DNA of 64,000 nucleotides. It comes from Providencia sp. PROV188. GTDB lineage: Bacteria > Pseudomonadota > Gammaproteobacteria > Enterobacterales > Enterobacteriaceae. This document shows positions 25,294 to 36,189 of this stretch, piece after piece (position 1 is the stretch's first letter; each line of letters opens with the position of its first letter). A program made the translations under genes and the position numbers. Below the pieces are notes generated by a model. The model worked only from the letters and a program-made list of their open reading frames with translations, ran no database searches and had not been told where the DNA came from. Location: contig NZ_CP097291.1 in the NCBI RefSeq assembly GCF_027595165.1, positions 2,294,001-2,358,000 of the forward strand, in the 5' to 3' direction.

Positions 25294-27585
25294 ATGAACC
25301 AGAGTCTGTTAGTCACAAAACGTGATGGACATAAAGAACGCATTGACCTCGACAAAATCCATAAAGTTATTACATGGGCGGCGGAAGGTCTTAGTAACGT
25401 ATCAGTTTCACAGGTGGAGTTACGTTCTCAGATTCAGTTTTATGATGGGATCAGAACTTCTGATATTCACGAAACGATGATTAAAGCCGCTGCTGACTTA
25501 ATCACCGGTGAAACACCAGATTACCAATATCTTGCTGCACGTTTAGCGATTTTTAACCTGCGCAAAAAAGCCTATGGCCAGTTTGAGCCACCAAAATTAT
25601 ATGCCCACGTAAAACATCTGGTTGAGATGGGTAAATATGATAAGCATTTGCTGGAAGACTACACCGAAGCAGATTTCGAGCAAATGGATGGTTTTATTGA
25701 CCATTGGCGTGATATGAATTTCTCCTACGCCGCTGTTAAACAGTTGGAAGGGAAATATTTAGTTCAAAACCGTGTCACTGGTGAAATCTACGAAAGCGCC
25801 CAGTTTTTATATATTCTGGTTGCTGCATGTTTGTTCTCTCATTATCCACAAGCAACCCGTTTAGATTACATCCGCCGCTTCTATGACGCGGTATCAACAT
25901 TCAAAATTTCTTTACCTACGCCAATTATGGCGGGGGTACGTACACCTACACGTCAATTCAGCTCATGTGTTCTGATTGAGTGCGGTGACAGCCTTGATTC
26001 TATCAATGCAACCTCAAGTGCTATCGTGAAATATGTCTCTCAGCGTGCCGGTATCGGTATCAACGCGGGTCGCATTCGTGCGCTGGGTAGCCCAATCCGT
26101 GGTGGCGAAGCATTCCACACTGGCTGTATCCCATTCTATAAGCATTTCCAAACTGCGGTAAAATCTTGCTCTCAAGGTGGCGTACGTGGTGGTGCAGCAA
26201 CTCTGTTCTACCCTATCTGGCACTTAGAAGTAGAAAGTTTATTAGTGCTGAAAAACAACCGTGGTGTTGAAGGGAACCGTGTTCGCCATATGGACTACGG
26301 TGTACAGCTCAACAAATTAATGTACGAACGCCTGATCAAAAACCAAGATATCACCCTATTCAGCCCGTCTGATGTTCCGGGCTTGTACGATGCATTCTTC
26401 GCGGATCAAGACGAGTTCGAACGCCTATATGTGCAATATGAGCAAGATGAGAAAATCCGTAAATCTAGCGTGAAAGCGGTTGAATTATTCTCATTGATGA
26501 TGCAAGAACGCGCATCTACAGGTCGTATCTATATTCAAAACGTTGACCACTGCAACACCCACAGCCCATTTGACCCACAGGTTGCCCCTGTTCGTCAATC
26601 CAACCTGTGTCTGGAAATTGCACTGCCAACTAAACCATTAAATAACGTCAATGACGAAAATGGTGAAATTGCCTTGTGTACGCTGTCAGCGTTTAACTTA
26701 GGTGCCATTGAAAGCCTCGATGAGTTAGAAGAGTTAGCTATCTTAGCGGTTCGTGCATTAGACGCACTGTTAGACTACCAAGATTACCCAATCCCTGCGG
26801 CGAAGAAAGGCTCTATGGGTCGTCGTACTCTGGGTATTGGTGTGATTAACTACGCTTACTACTTAGCGAAGCACGGTGTTCGTTACTCCGATGGTAGCGC
26901 CAACAACCTGACGCACAAAACATTCGAAGCAATCCAATATTACTTACTGAAAGCCTCAAATGAATTAGCGAAAGAGCAAGGTGCTTGCCCGTGGTTCAAT
27001 GAAACCACTTATGCGCAAGGCGTGTTACCTATCGATACTTACAAACGTGAGCTCGATAAATTAACTGACGAACCACTGCATTATGATTGGGAAGCGCTGC
27101 GCAAAGAGATCAAACAGTACGGTCTGCGTAACTCAACGCTGTCTGCATTAATGCCATCAGAGACCTCGTCTCAGATTTCTAACGCGACCAATGGTATCGA
27201 ACCACCACGTGGTTATATCAGCATTAAAGCATCAAAAGACGGTATCCTGCGCCAAGTGGTGCCAGATTACGAAAATCTGAAAGGTGCTTACGAGCTATTA
27301 TGGCAAATGCCTTCCAATAGCGGCTATTTGCAGTTAGTTGGGATCATGCAGAAGTTTATCGACCAGTCGATTTCTTCTAACACAAACTATGACCCAACCC
27401 GTTTCCCGAATGGCAAAGTGCCAATGAATCAACTGTTAAAAGATTTATTGTTAGCCTACAAGTTTGGTGTGAAAACACTTTACTACCACAACACCCGCGA
27501 CGGTGCTGAAGATGTTCAGGGGGATCTGGAAGAAGTTGTTGAAAGCGCAGATTCTGATTGTGAAGGCGGGGCTTGTAAAATTTAA
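25294..27585 (+). CDS. nrdA: Ribonucleoside-diphosphate reductase class Ia, alpha
   Basis: NrdA is the catalytic subunit of aerobic ribonucleotide reductase, making deoxyribonucleoside diphosphates. I start it at ATG 25294 ([20 protein letters not shown]), 72 bases into the longer frame, matching the family. The 763-residue protein has the N-terminal ATP-cone and the redox and radical cysteines: the Cys in [27 protein letters not shown], and [13 protein letters not shown]. It also has the C-terminal shuttle pair ([10 protein letters not shown]). It is 11 bases upstream of nrdB. DnaA and NrdR-like sites precede it. Confidence 0.98.
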   Translation: MNQSLLVTKRDGHKERIDLDKIHKVITWAAEGLSNVSVSQVELRSQIQFYDGIRTSDIHETMIKAAADLITGETPDYQYLAARLAIFNLRKKAYGQFEPPKLYAHVKHLVEMGKYDKHLLEDYTEADFEQMDGFIDHWRDMNFSYAAVKQLEGKYLVQNRVTGEIYESAQFLYILVAACLFSHYPQATRLDYIRRFYDAVSTFKISLPTPIMAGVRTPTRQFSSCVLIECGDSLDSINATSSAIVKYVSQRAGIGINAGRIRALGSPIRGGEAFHTGCIPFYKHFQTAVKSCSQGGVRGGAATLFYPIWHLEVESLLVLKNNRGVEGNRVRHMDYGVQLNKLMYERLIKNQDITLFSPSDVPGLYDAFFADQDEFERLYVQYEQDEKIRKSSVKAVELFSLMMQERASTGRIYIQNVDHCNTHSPFDPQVAPVRQSNLCLEIALPTKPLNNVNDENGEIALCTLSAFNLGAIESLDELEELAILAVRALDALLDYQDYPIPAAKKGSMGRRTLGIGVINYAYYLAKHGVRYSDGSANNLTHKTFEAIQYYLLKASNELAKEQGACPWFNETTYAQGVLPIDTYKRELDKLTDEPLHYDWEALRKEIKQYGLRNSTLSALMPSETSSQISNATNGIEPPRGYISIKASKDGILRQVVPDYENLKGAYELLWQMPSNSGYLQLVGIMQKFIDQSISSNTNYDPTRFPNGKVPMNQLLKDLLLAYKFGVKTLYYHNTRDGAEDVQGDLEEVVESADSDCEGGACKI

Positions 27586-27596
27586 TAGGGATGGTT

Positions 27597-28733
27597 ATGT
27601 CACATTCATACACGATTTTTTCTCAGAAAAAAAATAACCAGCTGCTGGAGCCGATGTTTTTCGGCCAGCCTGTGAACGTTGCCCGTTTTGATCAGCAAAA
27701 ATATCCTATTTTTGAAAAACTGATTGAAAAGCAACTCTCATTCTTCTGGCGCCCAGAAGAAGTTGACGTGGCGCGCGACCGTATTGACTATAATGCGCTG
27801 CCTGATCATGAAAAACACATTTTTATCAGTAACCTGAAATACCAAACGCTGCTCGACTCTATTCAGGGTCGCAGCCCTAACGTGGCATTTTTGCCACTGA
27901 TTTCAATCCCAGAATTAGAAACTTGGGTTGAGACTTGGTCATTCTCAGAAACAATTCACTCACGTTCATACACGCATATTATTCGTAATATCGTGAATGA
28001 CCCGGCGATTATCTTCGATGATATCGTTGAAAATGAAGAAATTCTCAAGCGTGCAAAAGATATTTCTGAGTACTACGACACGCTGATCGAAATGACCAAC
28101 TATTACCATATGTTTGGTGAAGGGACCCATACGCTGGGTGGTAAACAAGTCACTGTTTCACTGCGAGCACTGAAAAAGCAACTTTATTTATGCTTAATGA
28201 GCGTTAACGCCCTTGAAGCAATTCGTTTCTACGTCAGCTTCGCGTGCTCTTTCGCCTTTGCTGAGCGCGAATTGATGGAAGGTAACGCAAAAATCATCAA
28301 GCTGATTGCTCGAGATGAAGCGCTGCACTTAACGGGAACTCAGCATATGCTGAACCTGTTACGCTCAGGTCAAGACGATCCTGAAATGGCAGAGATTGCC
28401 GCTGAGTGTGAAGATGAATGCTATCGCCTGTTTGTGGATGCGGCAGAACAAGAAAAAGAGTGGGCTGAATATCTGTTCAGCGAAGGCTCGATGATTGGTC
28501 TGAACAAAGATATTCTGTGCCAATATGTGGAATATATTACCAACATTCGTATGCAAGCAGTTGGCCTGAAATTACCATTTGAAGCGCGTTCTAACCCTAT
28601 TCCATGGATCAACGCATGGTTAGTGTCTGACAACGTTCAAGTGGCGCCACAAGAAGTCGAAGTCAGCTCTTATTTAGTCGGTCAGATTGACGCTGAAGTT
28701 AACACCGATGATTTGAGTGATTTCGAACTGTAA
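27597..28733 (+). CDS. nrdB: Ribonucleoside-diphosphate reductase class Ia, beta
   Basis: NrdB houses the diiron-tyrosyl radical that NrdA uses. The ATG at 27597 ([16 protein letters not shown]) fits family length better than the in-frame ATG two codons upstream; AGGG precedes it. The 378-residue protein has the iron ligands and radical tyrosine in [15 protein letters not shown], the later ligands in [11 protein letters not shown] and [14 protein letters not shown], and the conserved C-terminal interaction tail ([20 protein letters not shown], Phe). It is cotranscribed with nrdA and yfaE. Confidence 0.98.
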   Translation: MSHSYTIFSQKKNNQLLEPMFFGQPVNVARFDQQKYPIFEKLIEKQLSFFWRPEEVDVARDRIDYNALPDHEKHIFISNLKYQTLLDSIQGRSPNVAFLPLISIPELETWVETWSFSETIHSRSYTHIIRNIVNDPAIIFDDIVENEEILKRAKDISEYYDTLIEMTNYYHMFGEGTHTLGGKQVTVSLRALKKQLYLCLMSVNALEAIRFYVSFACSFAFAERELMEGNAKIIKLIARDEALHLTGTQHMLNLLRSGQDDPEMAEIAAECEDECYRLFVDAAEQEKEWAEYLFSEGSMIGLNKDILCQYVEYITNIRMQAVGLKLPFEARSNPIPWINAWLVSDNVQVAPQEVEVSSYLVGQIDAEVNTDDLSDFEL

Positions 28734-28735
28734 TT

Positions 28736-28999
28736 ATGGCAAGTCATAAAATCACCCTGCGTCTTACGCAGGGTGTGCAAGTTCCCTACCACACGGATGT
28801 TCACACCAGTTTATTGGATGCCCTTGAAGATAGCCGAGTGCCTGTCGAGTACCAATGTCGAGAAGGCTACTGTGGCTCATGCCGCGTAACATTATTAAAG
28901 GGAAAGGTTGGATACAAACGTAAACCGCTCGCTTTTGTTCAAGAGGGTGAAATTCTGCCCTGCTGTTGTCACCCGCTATCCGATATTGAAATCGAGTAG
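28736..28999 (+). CDS. yfaE: 2Fe-2S ferredoxin YfaE (diferric-tyrosyl cofactor maintenance)
   Basis: YfaE is a plant-type 2Fe-2S ferredoxin that supplies electrons to rebuild the NrdB radical cofactor. The 87-residue protein carries the ligand pattern C-x4-C-x2-C in QCREGYCGSCRV and the fourth Cys in ILPCCCHPLSD. It begins two bases after the nrdB stop, so it is the last gene of the nrdAB operon, followed by a terminator. Confidence 0.95.
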   Translation: MASHKITLRLTQGVQVPYHTDVHTSLLDALEDSRVPVEYQCREGYCGSCRVTLLKGKVGYKRKPLAFVQEGEILPCCCHPLSDIEIE

Positions 29000-29029
29000 C
29001 CGCGCTAGTAATACTGCATATCTAACAAT

Positions 29030-29067
29030 AAAAAGCGATTGCTTTGATGACTCGAGCAATCGCTTTT
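29030..29067 (+). terminator. Terminator of nrdA-nrdB-yfaE
   Basis: A 14-base stem (AAAAAGCGATTGCT / AGCAATCGCTTTTT) with an 11-base loop ends in five T, 31 bases after yfaE. It could act on either strand. Confidence 0.88.
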
Positions 29068-29097
29068 TGCTTATAAAATCATACCTAAAATAATGCG

Positions 29098-29146
29098 AGT
29101 TACCGGTAAGCAGCTAACCCCCTGCAATTTGAAGTATGACGGGTAT
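29098..29146. repeat. Partial enteric intergenic repeat
   Basis: TTACCGGTAAGCAGCTAACC followed by CCCTGCAATTTGAAGTATGA and CGGGTAT looks like the 3' half of a short intergenic repeat I know from Providencia, Serratia and Photorhabdus genomes. It sits just before the dcuB stop side. The longer element at 32256-32362 seems to belong to the same family (shared xxTATGACGxG end). Confidence 0.4.
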
Positions 29147-29148
29147 TT

Positions 29149-30489
29149 TTATAGATAACCGTACATTGCAGCAAAAATCCAACCAAACACACAGGATACA
29201 CCCACCCCAATTAGACCAGGCAAGATAAAGCTGTGGTTGATAACAAACTTACCAATACGTGTAGTACCAGAACGGTCAAACTGAATCGCCGCAAGGTCAC
29301 TTGGATAAGTTGGCAGGATATAGTAACCGTAACACGCTGGTGCAGACGCAATAATATATGCAGGGTCAACACCAATACCCAGAGCGATTGGCACTACTGC
29401 CGCTAATGCCGCTGCTTGTGAGTTAACAAACTTGGATACCAACAGCAAAATCACCGCATACGCCCAAGGGAAATCTTTGACTAATGAACCTAAAGTGCCT
29501 TTAATTTCATCCATATGGGCACCGAACATGGTTTCTGCCATCCACGCGATACCATATACCGCCACGATAGCAATCATCCCTGACCGGAACACTTCGTTTT
29601 TAGAAATCTGTCCTGGATTGGTTTTACAGATGATAATGATCAGCGCACCCGCTAATAACATAAACATCTGGATCACTAGCACCATCGATAACGGCTTACC
29701 GTTAATTAATGGTCTGAGCTCAGAAAATGCACCCAGTAATGCCACCACCACGATGGATGCTAAGAAAATCCACATTGCTACCCAGTTAATTTTTGGCAAT
29801 TTTTTATCTAACAGCGTAACGCTATCACCATAAACATAGTCATGGTTTTCAGGCACTGAGATAAATTCTTGGAATACTGGGTCTTTATCCAGATCTTTAC
29901 CGCGGAACCAGCTAAAGATACCTATCGCTAAGATACCGATTAAGGTTGATGGGATAGTGATTGCCAGTAAATCTAAAAATTCTAATGATTTACCGTTGAT
30001 GGACACGCCATTTAACATTGCGACTAAAGAAACAACTGCCACGGAAACAGGGCTGGCAATAATCCCCATTTGCGCCCCGATACTACTCGCCGCCATTGGT
30101 CTTTCAGGACGAATATTATTCTTGATCGCTGCATCGTAAATGATTGGCAAAATGGTATATACCACATGCCCGGTACCACACAAAATGGTTAAAATACAGG
30201 TAACGAAAGGTGCAACAATAGAGATGTATTTTGGATTTTTACGCAGTAAACGTTCTGCGATTTGTAGCATAACGTCCAAACCGCCTGATGCTTGTAAGGT
30301 TGCTGATGCTGCAACAACAGCAATGATAACAAGCATAACGTCTACAGGCGGTTTTCCTGGAGGTAAACCAAAGCCAAAGACAAGTATAACTAGGCCAACA
30401 CCGCCTAGCAGCCCGAGCGCCATACCCCCTTTTCTTGCTCCGTAGAACAAGCAGACAAGAATAATGGCAAGTTGAATCATAAAGTCCAT
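29149..30489 (-). CDS. dcuB: Anaerobic C4-dicarboxylate antiporter DcuB
   Basis: DcuB exchanges external fumarate for internal succinate during fumarate respiration. The 446-residue protein is hydrophobic with about 10-12 membrane segments and matches DcuB rather than DcuA through its whole length ([59 protein letters not shown]). The ATG at 30489 follows AAGGA by nine bases. An FNR-like site lies about 60-70 bases upstream. It shares its upstream region with tyrP. Menaquinone genes in this window supply the quinone used by fumarate reductase. Confidence 0.95.
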   Translation of the reverse strand: MDFMIQLAIILVCLFYGARKGGMALGLLGGVGLVILVFGFGLPPGKPPVDVMLVIIAVVAASATLQASGGLDVMLQIAERLLRKNPKYISIVAPFVTCILTILCGTGHVVYTILPIIYDAAIKNNIRPERPMAASSIGAQMGIIASPVSVAVVSLVAMLNGVSINGKSLEFLDLLAITIPSTLIGILAIGIFSWFRGKDLDKDPVFQEFISVPENHDYVYGDSVTLLDKKLPKINWVAMWIFLASIVVVALLGAFSELRPLINGKPLSMVLVIQMFMLLAGALIIIICKTNPGQISKNEVFRSGMIAIVAVYGIAWMAETMFGAHMDEIKGTLGSLVKDFPWAYAVILLLVSKFVNSQAAALAAVVPIALGIGVDPAYIIASAPACYGYYILPTYPSDLAAIQFDRSGTTRIGKFVINHSFILPGLIGVGVSCVFGWIFAAMYGYL

Positions 30490-30547
30490 AGGTCCATCCT
30501 TTATTTATAGGTTTCCCTTATTATCCAGATGGTCTTAACGTATTAAT

Positions 30548-30561
30548 TTGATTTATATTAA
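30548..30561. promoter_or_regulatory. FNR-like site upstream of dcuB
   Basis: TTGATTTATATTAA differs from the FNR consensus TTGAT-N4-ATCAA by one base. It lies 59-72 bases before the dcuB ATG, which would suit activation under anaerobiosis if transcription begins about 41 bases downstream of its centre. No DcuR site was identified. Confidence 0.45.
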
Positions 30562-30808
30562 TTTAAAAAACAATATTGTTTTATTTTCATTCCTAATATT
30601 TTGCTCCCATCACAAAATTCCCCTTTAGTTGCTGCCATAATACTCAGTTAAATAATATAATGAGTAAAATCAATCTTATAAACCCCATTTTTTAACATTT
30701 AACCCTCATCAAGTTTCACTTCTTATTTTCATTCTTAACAAAAATTCACCCTTAGCGAGCAAGTTGTTACTTGCCCATACATTAATAGAATTTTTGACTT
30801 ATTTAGAC

Positions 30809-30826
30809 TGTTAATATTTATTTACA
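30809..30826 (+). promoter_or_regulatory. Strong TyrR box upstream of tyrP
   Basis: TGTTAA-N6-TTTACA (30809-30826) differs at one position from the TyrR consensus TGTAAA-N6-TTTACA. It lies just upstream of the -35 element and of a second, weaker box. Confidence 0.8.
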
Positions 30827-30831
30827 CACAC

Positions 30832-30872
30832 TGTAATTCAGATTTGACAGAGTAATCGCAATCGCATAATCT
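30832..30872 (+). promoter_or_regulatory. tyrP promoter with overlapping weak TyrR box
   Basis: TTGACA (30844-30849) and TAATCT (30867-30872) are 17 bases apart, a good sigma-70 promoter. The -35 is also the right half of TGTAAT-N6-TTGACA (30832-30849), a weak TyrR box centred 23 bases after the strong one. E. coli tyrP uses the same strong/weak pair, where filling of the weak box represses with tyrosine and the strong box alone activates with phenylalanine. Confidence 0.75.
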
Positions 30873-30912
30873 GCTTAAATTATTAATAACCCGAATTCAA
30901 TCAGAGGAATTT

Positions 30913-32121
30913 GTGAAGAATCGTACCCTTGGCAGTATTTTGATCGTGGCAGGAACAACAATTGGCGCAGGAATGCTAGCAATGCCGCTAGCGGCAGCAG
31001 GTGTTGGCTTCACTGGAATAGTATGTTTGTTGATTGGTTTATGGATGCTAATGAGTTATACCTCATTACTACTAGTCGAGGTATATCAACATAATCCTGC
31101 CAATATGGGGCTCGGTAGTGTTGCGAAAAAGTACCTCGGTCCTGTCGGTCAAATTGTCACTGGTTTGAGTATGTTATTACTGATGTATGCTCTGACAACT
31201 GCCTATATTGGCGGGGCTGGAGTGCTTATCTCTGATAGCCTATCTTCTTGGTGGGGGATTACGGTTTCGACTCAAACAGCCATTATTATGTTCACCATTG
31301 TTGGCGGTGCTGTGGTCTGTGTGGGTACACACTCTGTTGATTTTATTAACCGTATTCTTTTCACCGCTAAGACGATTTTCTTAGTGATTATGCTGGCCGT
31401 TATGATGCCTCATGCCGAGGCGGTTAACCTAAGCACCATGCCGCTGGAAAAAGGCCTTATACTCGCCGCTGTTCCCGTGATTTTTACCTCTTTTGGGTTC
31501 CACGGAAGCGTACCTAGTTTAGTCAATTACATGAATGGTGATGTACGCAAGCTGCGTATCATTTTCATTACAGGGAGTGCAATTCCTCTGGTTGCCTACA
31601 TTTTATGGCAAATCGCAACTCTCGGCGCTATCCCATCCAATACATTTATGGGGATCCTTGCCCAGTCTTCAGGTTTAAATGGATTATTAACCGCAATCCG
31701 TGATGTGGTTGCCACCCCTCGAGTGAATATGGCAGTTGCCCTGTTTATGGATTTAGCGTTAGCGACTTCCTTCTTAGGTGTGGCTTTAGGTTTGTTTGAT
31801 TACCTTGCAGACTTATTTAAGCGTAGTAATGATTTTATTGGTCGTGCACAAACCACGCTGCTGACCTTCGTACCCCCGTTACTCGCAGCGTTGTTCTTCA
31901 GTAGTTTTGTTCAAGCATTAACTTACGCCGCTGTCGCATTATCAGTCCTAGCATTAATCATACCGGCACTGTTAACCATGCGCGTACGCAAGTTAGAAGC
32001 GAATGGCATTTACCGCGTCAAAGGCGGCACACCAATCCTCACTTTAGTTCTGCTGTGCGGTATCGCAGTCATCGCCATCCAATTCGCCATCGTGGCCGGC
32101 TTCCTGCCAAACGTTGGTTAA
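30913..32121 (+). CDS. tyrP: Tyrosine permease TyrP
   Basis: TyrP is a proton-driven tyrosine importer of the hydroxy/aromatic amino acid permease family. The 402-residue protein has 11 predicted membrane segments and begins [20 protein letters not shown], with the family sequences [28 protein letters not shown] and [19 protein letters not shown]. The start is GTG at 30913, preceded by AGAGGA. It is a single gene between a TyrR-controlled promoter and a strong terminator. Specificity for tyrosine rather than tryptophan rests on overall likeness to E. coli TyrP and the TyrR boxes. Confidence 0.93.
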   Translation: MKNRTLGSILIVAGTTIGAGMLAMPLAAAGVGFTGIVCLLIGLWMLMSYTSLLLVEVYQHNPANMGLGSVAKKYLGPVGQIVTGLSMLLLMYALTTAYIGGAGVLISDSLSSWWGITVSTQTAIIMFTIVGGAVVCVGTHSVDFINRILFTAKTIFLVIMLAVMMPHAEAVNLSTMPLEKGLILAAVPVIFTSFGFHGSVPSLVNYMNGDVRKLRIIFITGSAIPLVAYILWQIATLGAIPSNTFMGILAQSSGLNGLLTAIRDVVATPRVNMAVALFMDLALATSFLGVALGLFDYLADLFKRSNDFIGRAQTTLLTFVPPLLAALFFSSFVQALTYAAVALSVLALIIPALLTMRVRKLEANGIYRVKGGTPILTLVLLCGIAVIAIQFAIVAGFLPNVG

Positions 32122-32143
32122 TCCCCAGAGTTTCATTCATAAA

Positions 32144-32170
32144 AAAACACCCCAATATGGGGTGTTTTAA
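32144..32170 (+). terminator. tyrP terminator
   Basis: A 10-base stem (AAAACACCCC 32144-32153 / GGGGTGTTTT 32159-32168) with a five-base loop ends in TTTT, 23 bases after the stop. The flanking A run makes it usable from the other strand too. Confidence 0.85.
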
Positions 32171-32255
32171 TTTCAAACCGTATTTCTTTTTATTTTTGAA
32201 AAAATATATTTCTGCTATTTTTCAAAACATAACGAGCACTAGCATTATTCTCTAA

Positions 32256-32362
32256 ATAGTTTGAATTGTGGCTAGGCGGCAAACGAGGATATCTTGGGGA
32301 GCATACATGAGTATGTGACCCGAGTATCCGAGTGCAGCCAACAACGCCACAAATCAAAATAT
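32256..32362. repeat. Structured intergenic repeat (Morganellaceae-type)
   Basis: About 107 bases bounded by a 17-base imperfect inverted repeat (32256-32272 with 32346-32362, 14 of 17 paired). Inside it lies a smaller hairpin (GCATAC-ATGA-GTATGT). The internal text GGGGAGCATACATGAGTATG and AGCCAACAACGCCAC follows a repeat form I know from many intergenic regions of Proteus, Providencia, Serratia and Xenorhabdus. It separates tyrP from yfaZ. Confidence 0.6.
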
Positions 32363-32372
32363 GACGAGAATA

Positions 32373-32915
32373 TTAGAAGGATAGGCCGGCACCCACATAC
32401 CATCCGTCTGCCAACTTCTCATTACGATCATCATGTGCGCCTTTCATCTCAATCAGACGATAACCCGCATCAACCGACAGCGGTTTAAACACGGTATAGC
32501 GCGCACCTGCTTTCGCTTCCATGTAGGATTTGCTGCCTGAAGTCAGTGATTCTGGTGCGCCATACGCTTCACCGTAGAAACTTAATGATGGCAGTGCTTG
32601 CCAACTTAAGCCGCCGCCTAATGCTGCCGCTGCACCGTTAGAACCATCTTCAGGAGATAAATACAATGCTTTACCACCTACATAGGCATTAAATGGTCCT
32701 AATGGCAGACCGAAAGTTGCGCCTAAGCTACCTAACTCGCCATTATGATCGCTACGAGCCCAAGAGCCATTAAATGCTAAACCGGAACCTTGAGTTCCTA
32801 AACCAGCACTTAATTCTGTAAAATGTTCACCCGCGCTGAAATCAGCAGAAATTGCTTGGGCAGCACCCATATAAAATGCAGAGGTCGCTGCAACAGCTAA
32901 AAGAACTTTGCGCAT
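32373..32915 (-). CDS. yfaZ: YfaZ family outer-membrane protein
   Basis: The ATG at 32915 (MRKVLLAVAATSAFYMGAAQ) is preferred over the one two codons upstream because AGGAA then has proper spacing. The 180-residue protein has a 20-residue Sec signal peptide ending AQA, then alternating beta strands rich in Gly and aromatic residues (YVGGKALYLSPEDGSNGA is the family signature), ending VGAGLSF with a terminal Phe. That is the form of a small beta-barrel of the YfaZ family, whose function is unknown. The interval 32916-33249 upstream is AT-rich and shows no further gene. Confidence 0.88.
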   Translation of the reverse strand: MRKVLLAVAATSAFYMGAAQAISADFSAGEHFTELSAGLGTQGSGLAFNGSWARSDHNGELGSLGATFGLPLGPFNAYVGGKALYLSPEDGSNGAAAALGGGLSWQALPSLSFYGEAYGAPESLTSGSKSYMEAKAGARYTVFKPLSVDAGYRLIEMKGAHDDRNEKLADGWYVGAGLSF

Positions 32916-33249
32916 TATCATTTCCTTTATTATTAAAAATTAAAGTATCGTGACGATGTGACGTGATTTAGTGCACGTACTCAGTCTTTTTTGCTTAAAT
33001 TTACGTTAGAACACCGTTTAACGCACAATAAGTGAAATTCATCAGTGGTTTACTTCAATCAATTCTTCATTTTCTGACTAAACTTCTTACTATGATTACA
33101 GTGATTGGTCAGAGCGATTAGATAATTAATTCTTTGCTTATTATACTGTTCATCAAGTTTATTATAGAGATGAAGTGATATTCTACAAATATTCATCCAG
33201 TTAGTTACTTTTGTGTAGTCTATAAATCTAATAGCTTGGGAGTATTGTG

Positions 33250-34689
33250 ATGAAAAAAAGAGGTCTAACTACCGCTTCAGGTGCGCCTGTTGTGGATAAC
33301 AATAACGTGATGACTGCGGGCAAACGTGGCCCGATGCTGTTGCAAGATGTTTGGTTTTTGGAAAAGCTCGCCCACTTCGATCGTGAAGTGATCCCAGAGC
33401 GCCGTATGCACGCTAAAGGTTCAGGGGCATTCGGTACTTTCACTGTCACCCATGACATTACCCGCTATACCCGCGCAAAATTATTCAGTGAAATTGGCAA
33501 GAAAACTGATTTATTTGTCCGCTTCTCCACCGTAGCCGGTGAACGTGGTGCAGCTGATGCCGAGCGCGATATCCGTGGTTTCGCCATGAAGTTTTATACC
33601 GAAGAAGGCAACTGGGATATGGTGGGTAACAATACCCCTGTATTCTATCTGCGTGACCCGCTGAAATTCCCTGACTTAAACCACGTTGTTAAACGCTGCC
33701 CTTACACCAATATGCGTAGCGCTGCCTATAAATGGGATTTCTTCTCCCACTTACCTGAAGCGCTTCATCAATTAACCATTGATGTCAGCGACCGCGGCTT
33801 ACCGAAAAGTTATCGCTTTATGCACGGTTTTGGTAGCCATACCTATAGCTTTATCAATGCGAATAACGAACGTTTTTGGGTGAAATTCCACTTCCGTAGC
33901 CAGCAAGGTATCGAAAACCTTATGGATGACGAAGCAGAAGCGCTGATTGGTAAAGATCGTGAAAGCTCTCAACGTGACCTGTTCGATGCTATCCAACGTA
34001 AAGAATACCCTCGCTGGAACTTACAGATTCAGATCATGCCAGAAAAAGAGGCGTCAACCGTCCCTTATAACCCATTTGATCTAACCAAAGTGTGGCCACA
34101 CAAAGATTATCCATTGATTGATGTGGGCTATTTTGAACTGAACCGCAACCCAGATAACTATTTCTCGGATGTGGAACAAGCGGCATTTAGCCCAGCGAAT
34201 ATCGTTCCGGGCATTGGATTCTCTCCAGACAAAATGCTGCAAGGTCGCTTATTCTCTTATGGGGATACTCAGCGTTACCGTTTAGGTATTAACCACTATC
34301 AAATTCCGGTGAATGCCCCACGCTGCCCATTCCACAATTATCATCGTGATGGTGCAATGCGCATTGATGGTAATAGCAGCAATACCGTGACTTATGAGCC
34401 AAACAGCGCAGGTATGTTCCAAGAACAACCGGACTATAGCGAACCACCATTATCCATCGAAGGTGCGGCTGATCACTGGAATCACCGTGAAGATGAAGAT
34501 TACTTCAGCCAACCTCGTGCACTGTATGAATTGCTGGACGATGCCGAACATCAACGTATGTTCCAACGTTTAGCGGGTGAGTTGATTGAAGCGTCAGAAG
34601 AGACACAAAAACGTCAAATCGAGTTGTTTAAGAAAGTGCACCCAGAATACGGTTCTGGTGTTGAAAAAGCGTTGAATGCGCTGAAATAA
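33250..34689 (+). CDS. katA: Monofunctional heme catalase KatA
   Basis: KatA breaks down hydrogen peroxide. The 479-residue protein is a small-subunit (clade 3) catalase very like that of Proteus mirabilis. It has the distal His in [19 protein letters not shown], the distal Asn in [14 protein letters not shown], and the heme-ligand Tyr in [15 protein letters not shown]. The ATG at 33250 is used (a GTG lies directly before it); GGGAG is upstream. A terminator follows. I did not identify an OxyR site in the 334-base upstream gap. It sits between yfaZ and menE, not a place where E. coli has a catalase. Confidence 0.96.
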   Translation: MKKRGLTTASGAPVVDNNNVMTAGKRGPMLLQDVWFLEKLAHFDREVIPERRMHAKGSGAFGTFTVTHDITRYTRAKLFSEIGKKTDLFVRFSTVAGERGAADAERDIRGFAMKFYTEEGNWDMVGNNTPVFYLRDPLKFPDLNHVVKRCPYTNMRSAAYKWDFFSHLPEALHQLTIDVSDRGLPKSYRFMHGFGSHTYSFINANNERFWVKFHFRSQQGIENLMDDEAEALIGKDRESSQRDLFDAIQRKEYPRWNLQIQIMPEKEASTVPYNPFDLTKVWPHKDYPLIDVGYFELNRNPDNYFSDVEQAAFSPANIVPGIGFSPDKMLQGRLFSYGDTQRYRLGINHYQIPVNAPRCPFHNYHRDGAMRIDGNSSNTVTYEPNSAGMFQEQPDYSEPPLSIEGAADHWNHREDEDYFSQPRALYELLDDAEHQRMFQRLAGELIEASEETQKRQIELFKKVHPEYGSGVEKALNALK

Positions 34690-34711
34690 ACAAGCATTTC
34701 CTGTTATGACC

Positions 34712-34739
34712 AAGCGCTAGAACTTTCTAGCGCTTTTAT
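34712..34739 (+). terminator. katA terminator
   Basis: AAGCGCTAGA (34712-34721) pairs with TCTAGCGCTT (34726-34735) over a four-base loop and runs into TTTT. It also lies just beyond the menE stop and may serve both convergent operons. Confidence 0.85.
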
Positions 34740-34773
34740 CTATTCCTTAATTCATTCTGCGTTTAGTTCATCA

Positions 34774-36189
34774 CTATCTTTGTGTTAACACCCATCGCTT
34801 CACCTGCTGGCGAGAGACTTTAATTCCCCCCGCTTTCAATTCAGGTTCTAGGCGATAAAACGCCATGGGGAATTGATACGGGGCTAATTTATCTTTTAGC
34901 CAATCCGCCAACATGTTCAAATTCATTGATTCATCAGCGTCAATCACTGCCACTGGGCGCTGTCCAAATTGCACATCATCAACAGGAACAATAAAGCTTT
35001 GGTGCACACCAGGATGAGCATTGATCACCGCTTCAATATCTTCAGGCTGCACACACTCCCCGCCACTAATGAATAGATTATCCAAACGACCTAAAACCTG
35101 ATATTCACCCTCAATAAAGGCACCTTTGTCATTGGTTTTAAACCATCCATCCACTAAATTTAAAGGATGTAATTGCCCATCAAACCAATACCCTAAAGAT
35201 TGGCTGTCCGACTGAATTTGAATTTCATCATCCACCAGCCGTACTTGTTTACCCGCTAATGGAAGCCCTACACCTTTCTTACCATCTGTACGTTTGGCAC
35301 ACACGGTTGACGCCATTTCTGTCATCCCATAACCACTCCAACATACAATACCACGTTGCTCGGCTAGCTCCGTTAAACTGGTTGGGATCATAGCCCCCCC
35401 CAACAAGACTTCTTTTAACGAAAGATTTAACGGCATCTCGTCATTCAGTAACCGCCATAGTTGAGTCGGCACTAATGATGCATGGGTGACACCCTGTAAT
35501 GCTTCGGGCAATGGTGTAGAACGAATGGCGAGTTTTGCACCGCTCAGTAACCAACGCCATACAATCCCTTGCCCTGAAACGTGAAATAATGGCAATGAAA
35601 GTAGCCAGCAATCCTCTTGCTGATAATTCATGGCATCCAACACGCCAGCCGCACTGTTCAAATGCGCCGAAATACTGTGTACAGCCGCTTTAGGTAACCC
35701 CGTAGAACCTGAGGTTAAAATTAACGTTGCAGGTTGCTCAGCAATTTTCTGAAAGCGTACCGAAGGAAAATCGTCATATTCAATAAAATGATAATAAAGC
35801 TGGTGGTCCAAATGACGATAATTCGCGAGCGCGTTTTGTTCATCGGTAAAATCAATCACTGCGCTAATATCAAGATGTGGCAGTAATTCATCTAACAACC
35901 GTTCAGGAAGGCGAGGATTGATAGGCAAGACTTTCGCCCCACAAGCTAGCAACGCCAATTGACTGAGTAGCAGTTCAACGGAGTTTTTACCGCGCAAAGC
36001 GACACATTGCCCTTCTTGCACGCCTTGCATCGCAAAGTAAGTGACTAAATCGGCAATCTGCTGATTTAATGCCGCCCACGTTACCGCATCAGTATCCGTA
36101 AAAAGTGCAATGTTATTTGGTTGAAGACTGGCCCAATGCTGCCAAGGCCAGTCGGTAAAGCGGCTAGACGATGATGCTAACTCTGCCAT
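34774..36189 (-). CDS. menE: O-succinylbenzoate-CoA ligase MenE
   Basis: MenE activates o-succinylbenzoate to its CoA ester in menaquinone synthesis. The 471-residue protein is an acyl-CoA synthetase/ANL family member with the P-loop-like [17 protein letters not shown], the [11 protein letters not shown] adenylate motif, the hinge DNLFISGGE and a C-terminal domain ending in SRQQVKRWV with the catalytic Lys region GGIKVSRQ. The start overlaps the 3' end of menC by 13 bases. It is the last gene of the men operon. Confidence 0.96.
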   Translation of the reverse strand: MAELASSSSRFTDWPWQHWASLQPNNIALFTDTDAVTWAALNQQIADLVTYFAMQGVQEGQCVALRGKNSVELLLSQLALLACGAKVLPINPRLPERLLDELLPHLDISAVIDFTDEQNALANYRHLDHQLYYHFIEYDDFPSVRFQKIAEQPATLILTSGSTGLPKAAVHSISAHLNSAAGVLDAMNYQQEDCWLLSLPLFHVSGQGIVWRWLLSGAKLAIRSTPLPEALQGVTHASLVPTQLWRLLNDEMPLNLSLKEVLLGGAMIPTSLTELAEQRGIVCWSGYGMTEMASTVCAKRTDGKKGVGLPLAGKQVRLVDDEIQIQSDSQSLGYWFDGQLHPLNLVDGWFKTNDKGAFIEGEYQVLGRLDNLFISGGECVQPEDIEAVINAHPGVHQSFIVPVDDVQFGQRPVAVIDADESMNLNMLADWLKDKLAPYQFPMAFYRLEPELKAGGIKVSRQQVKRWVLTQR

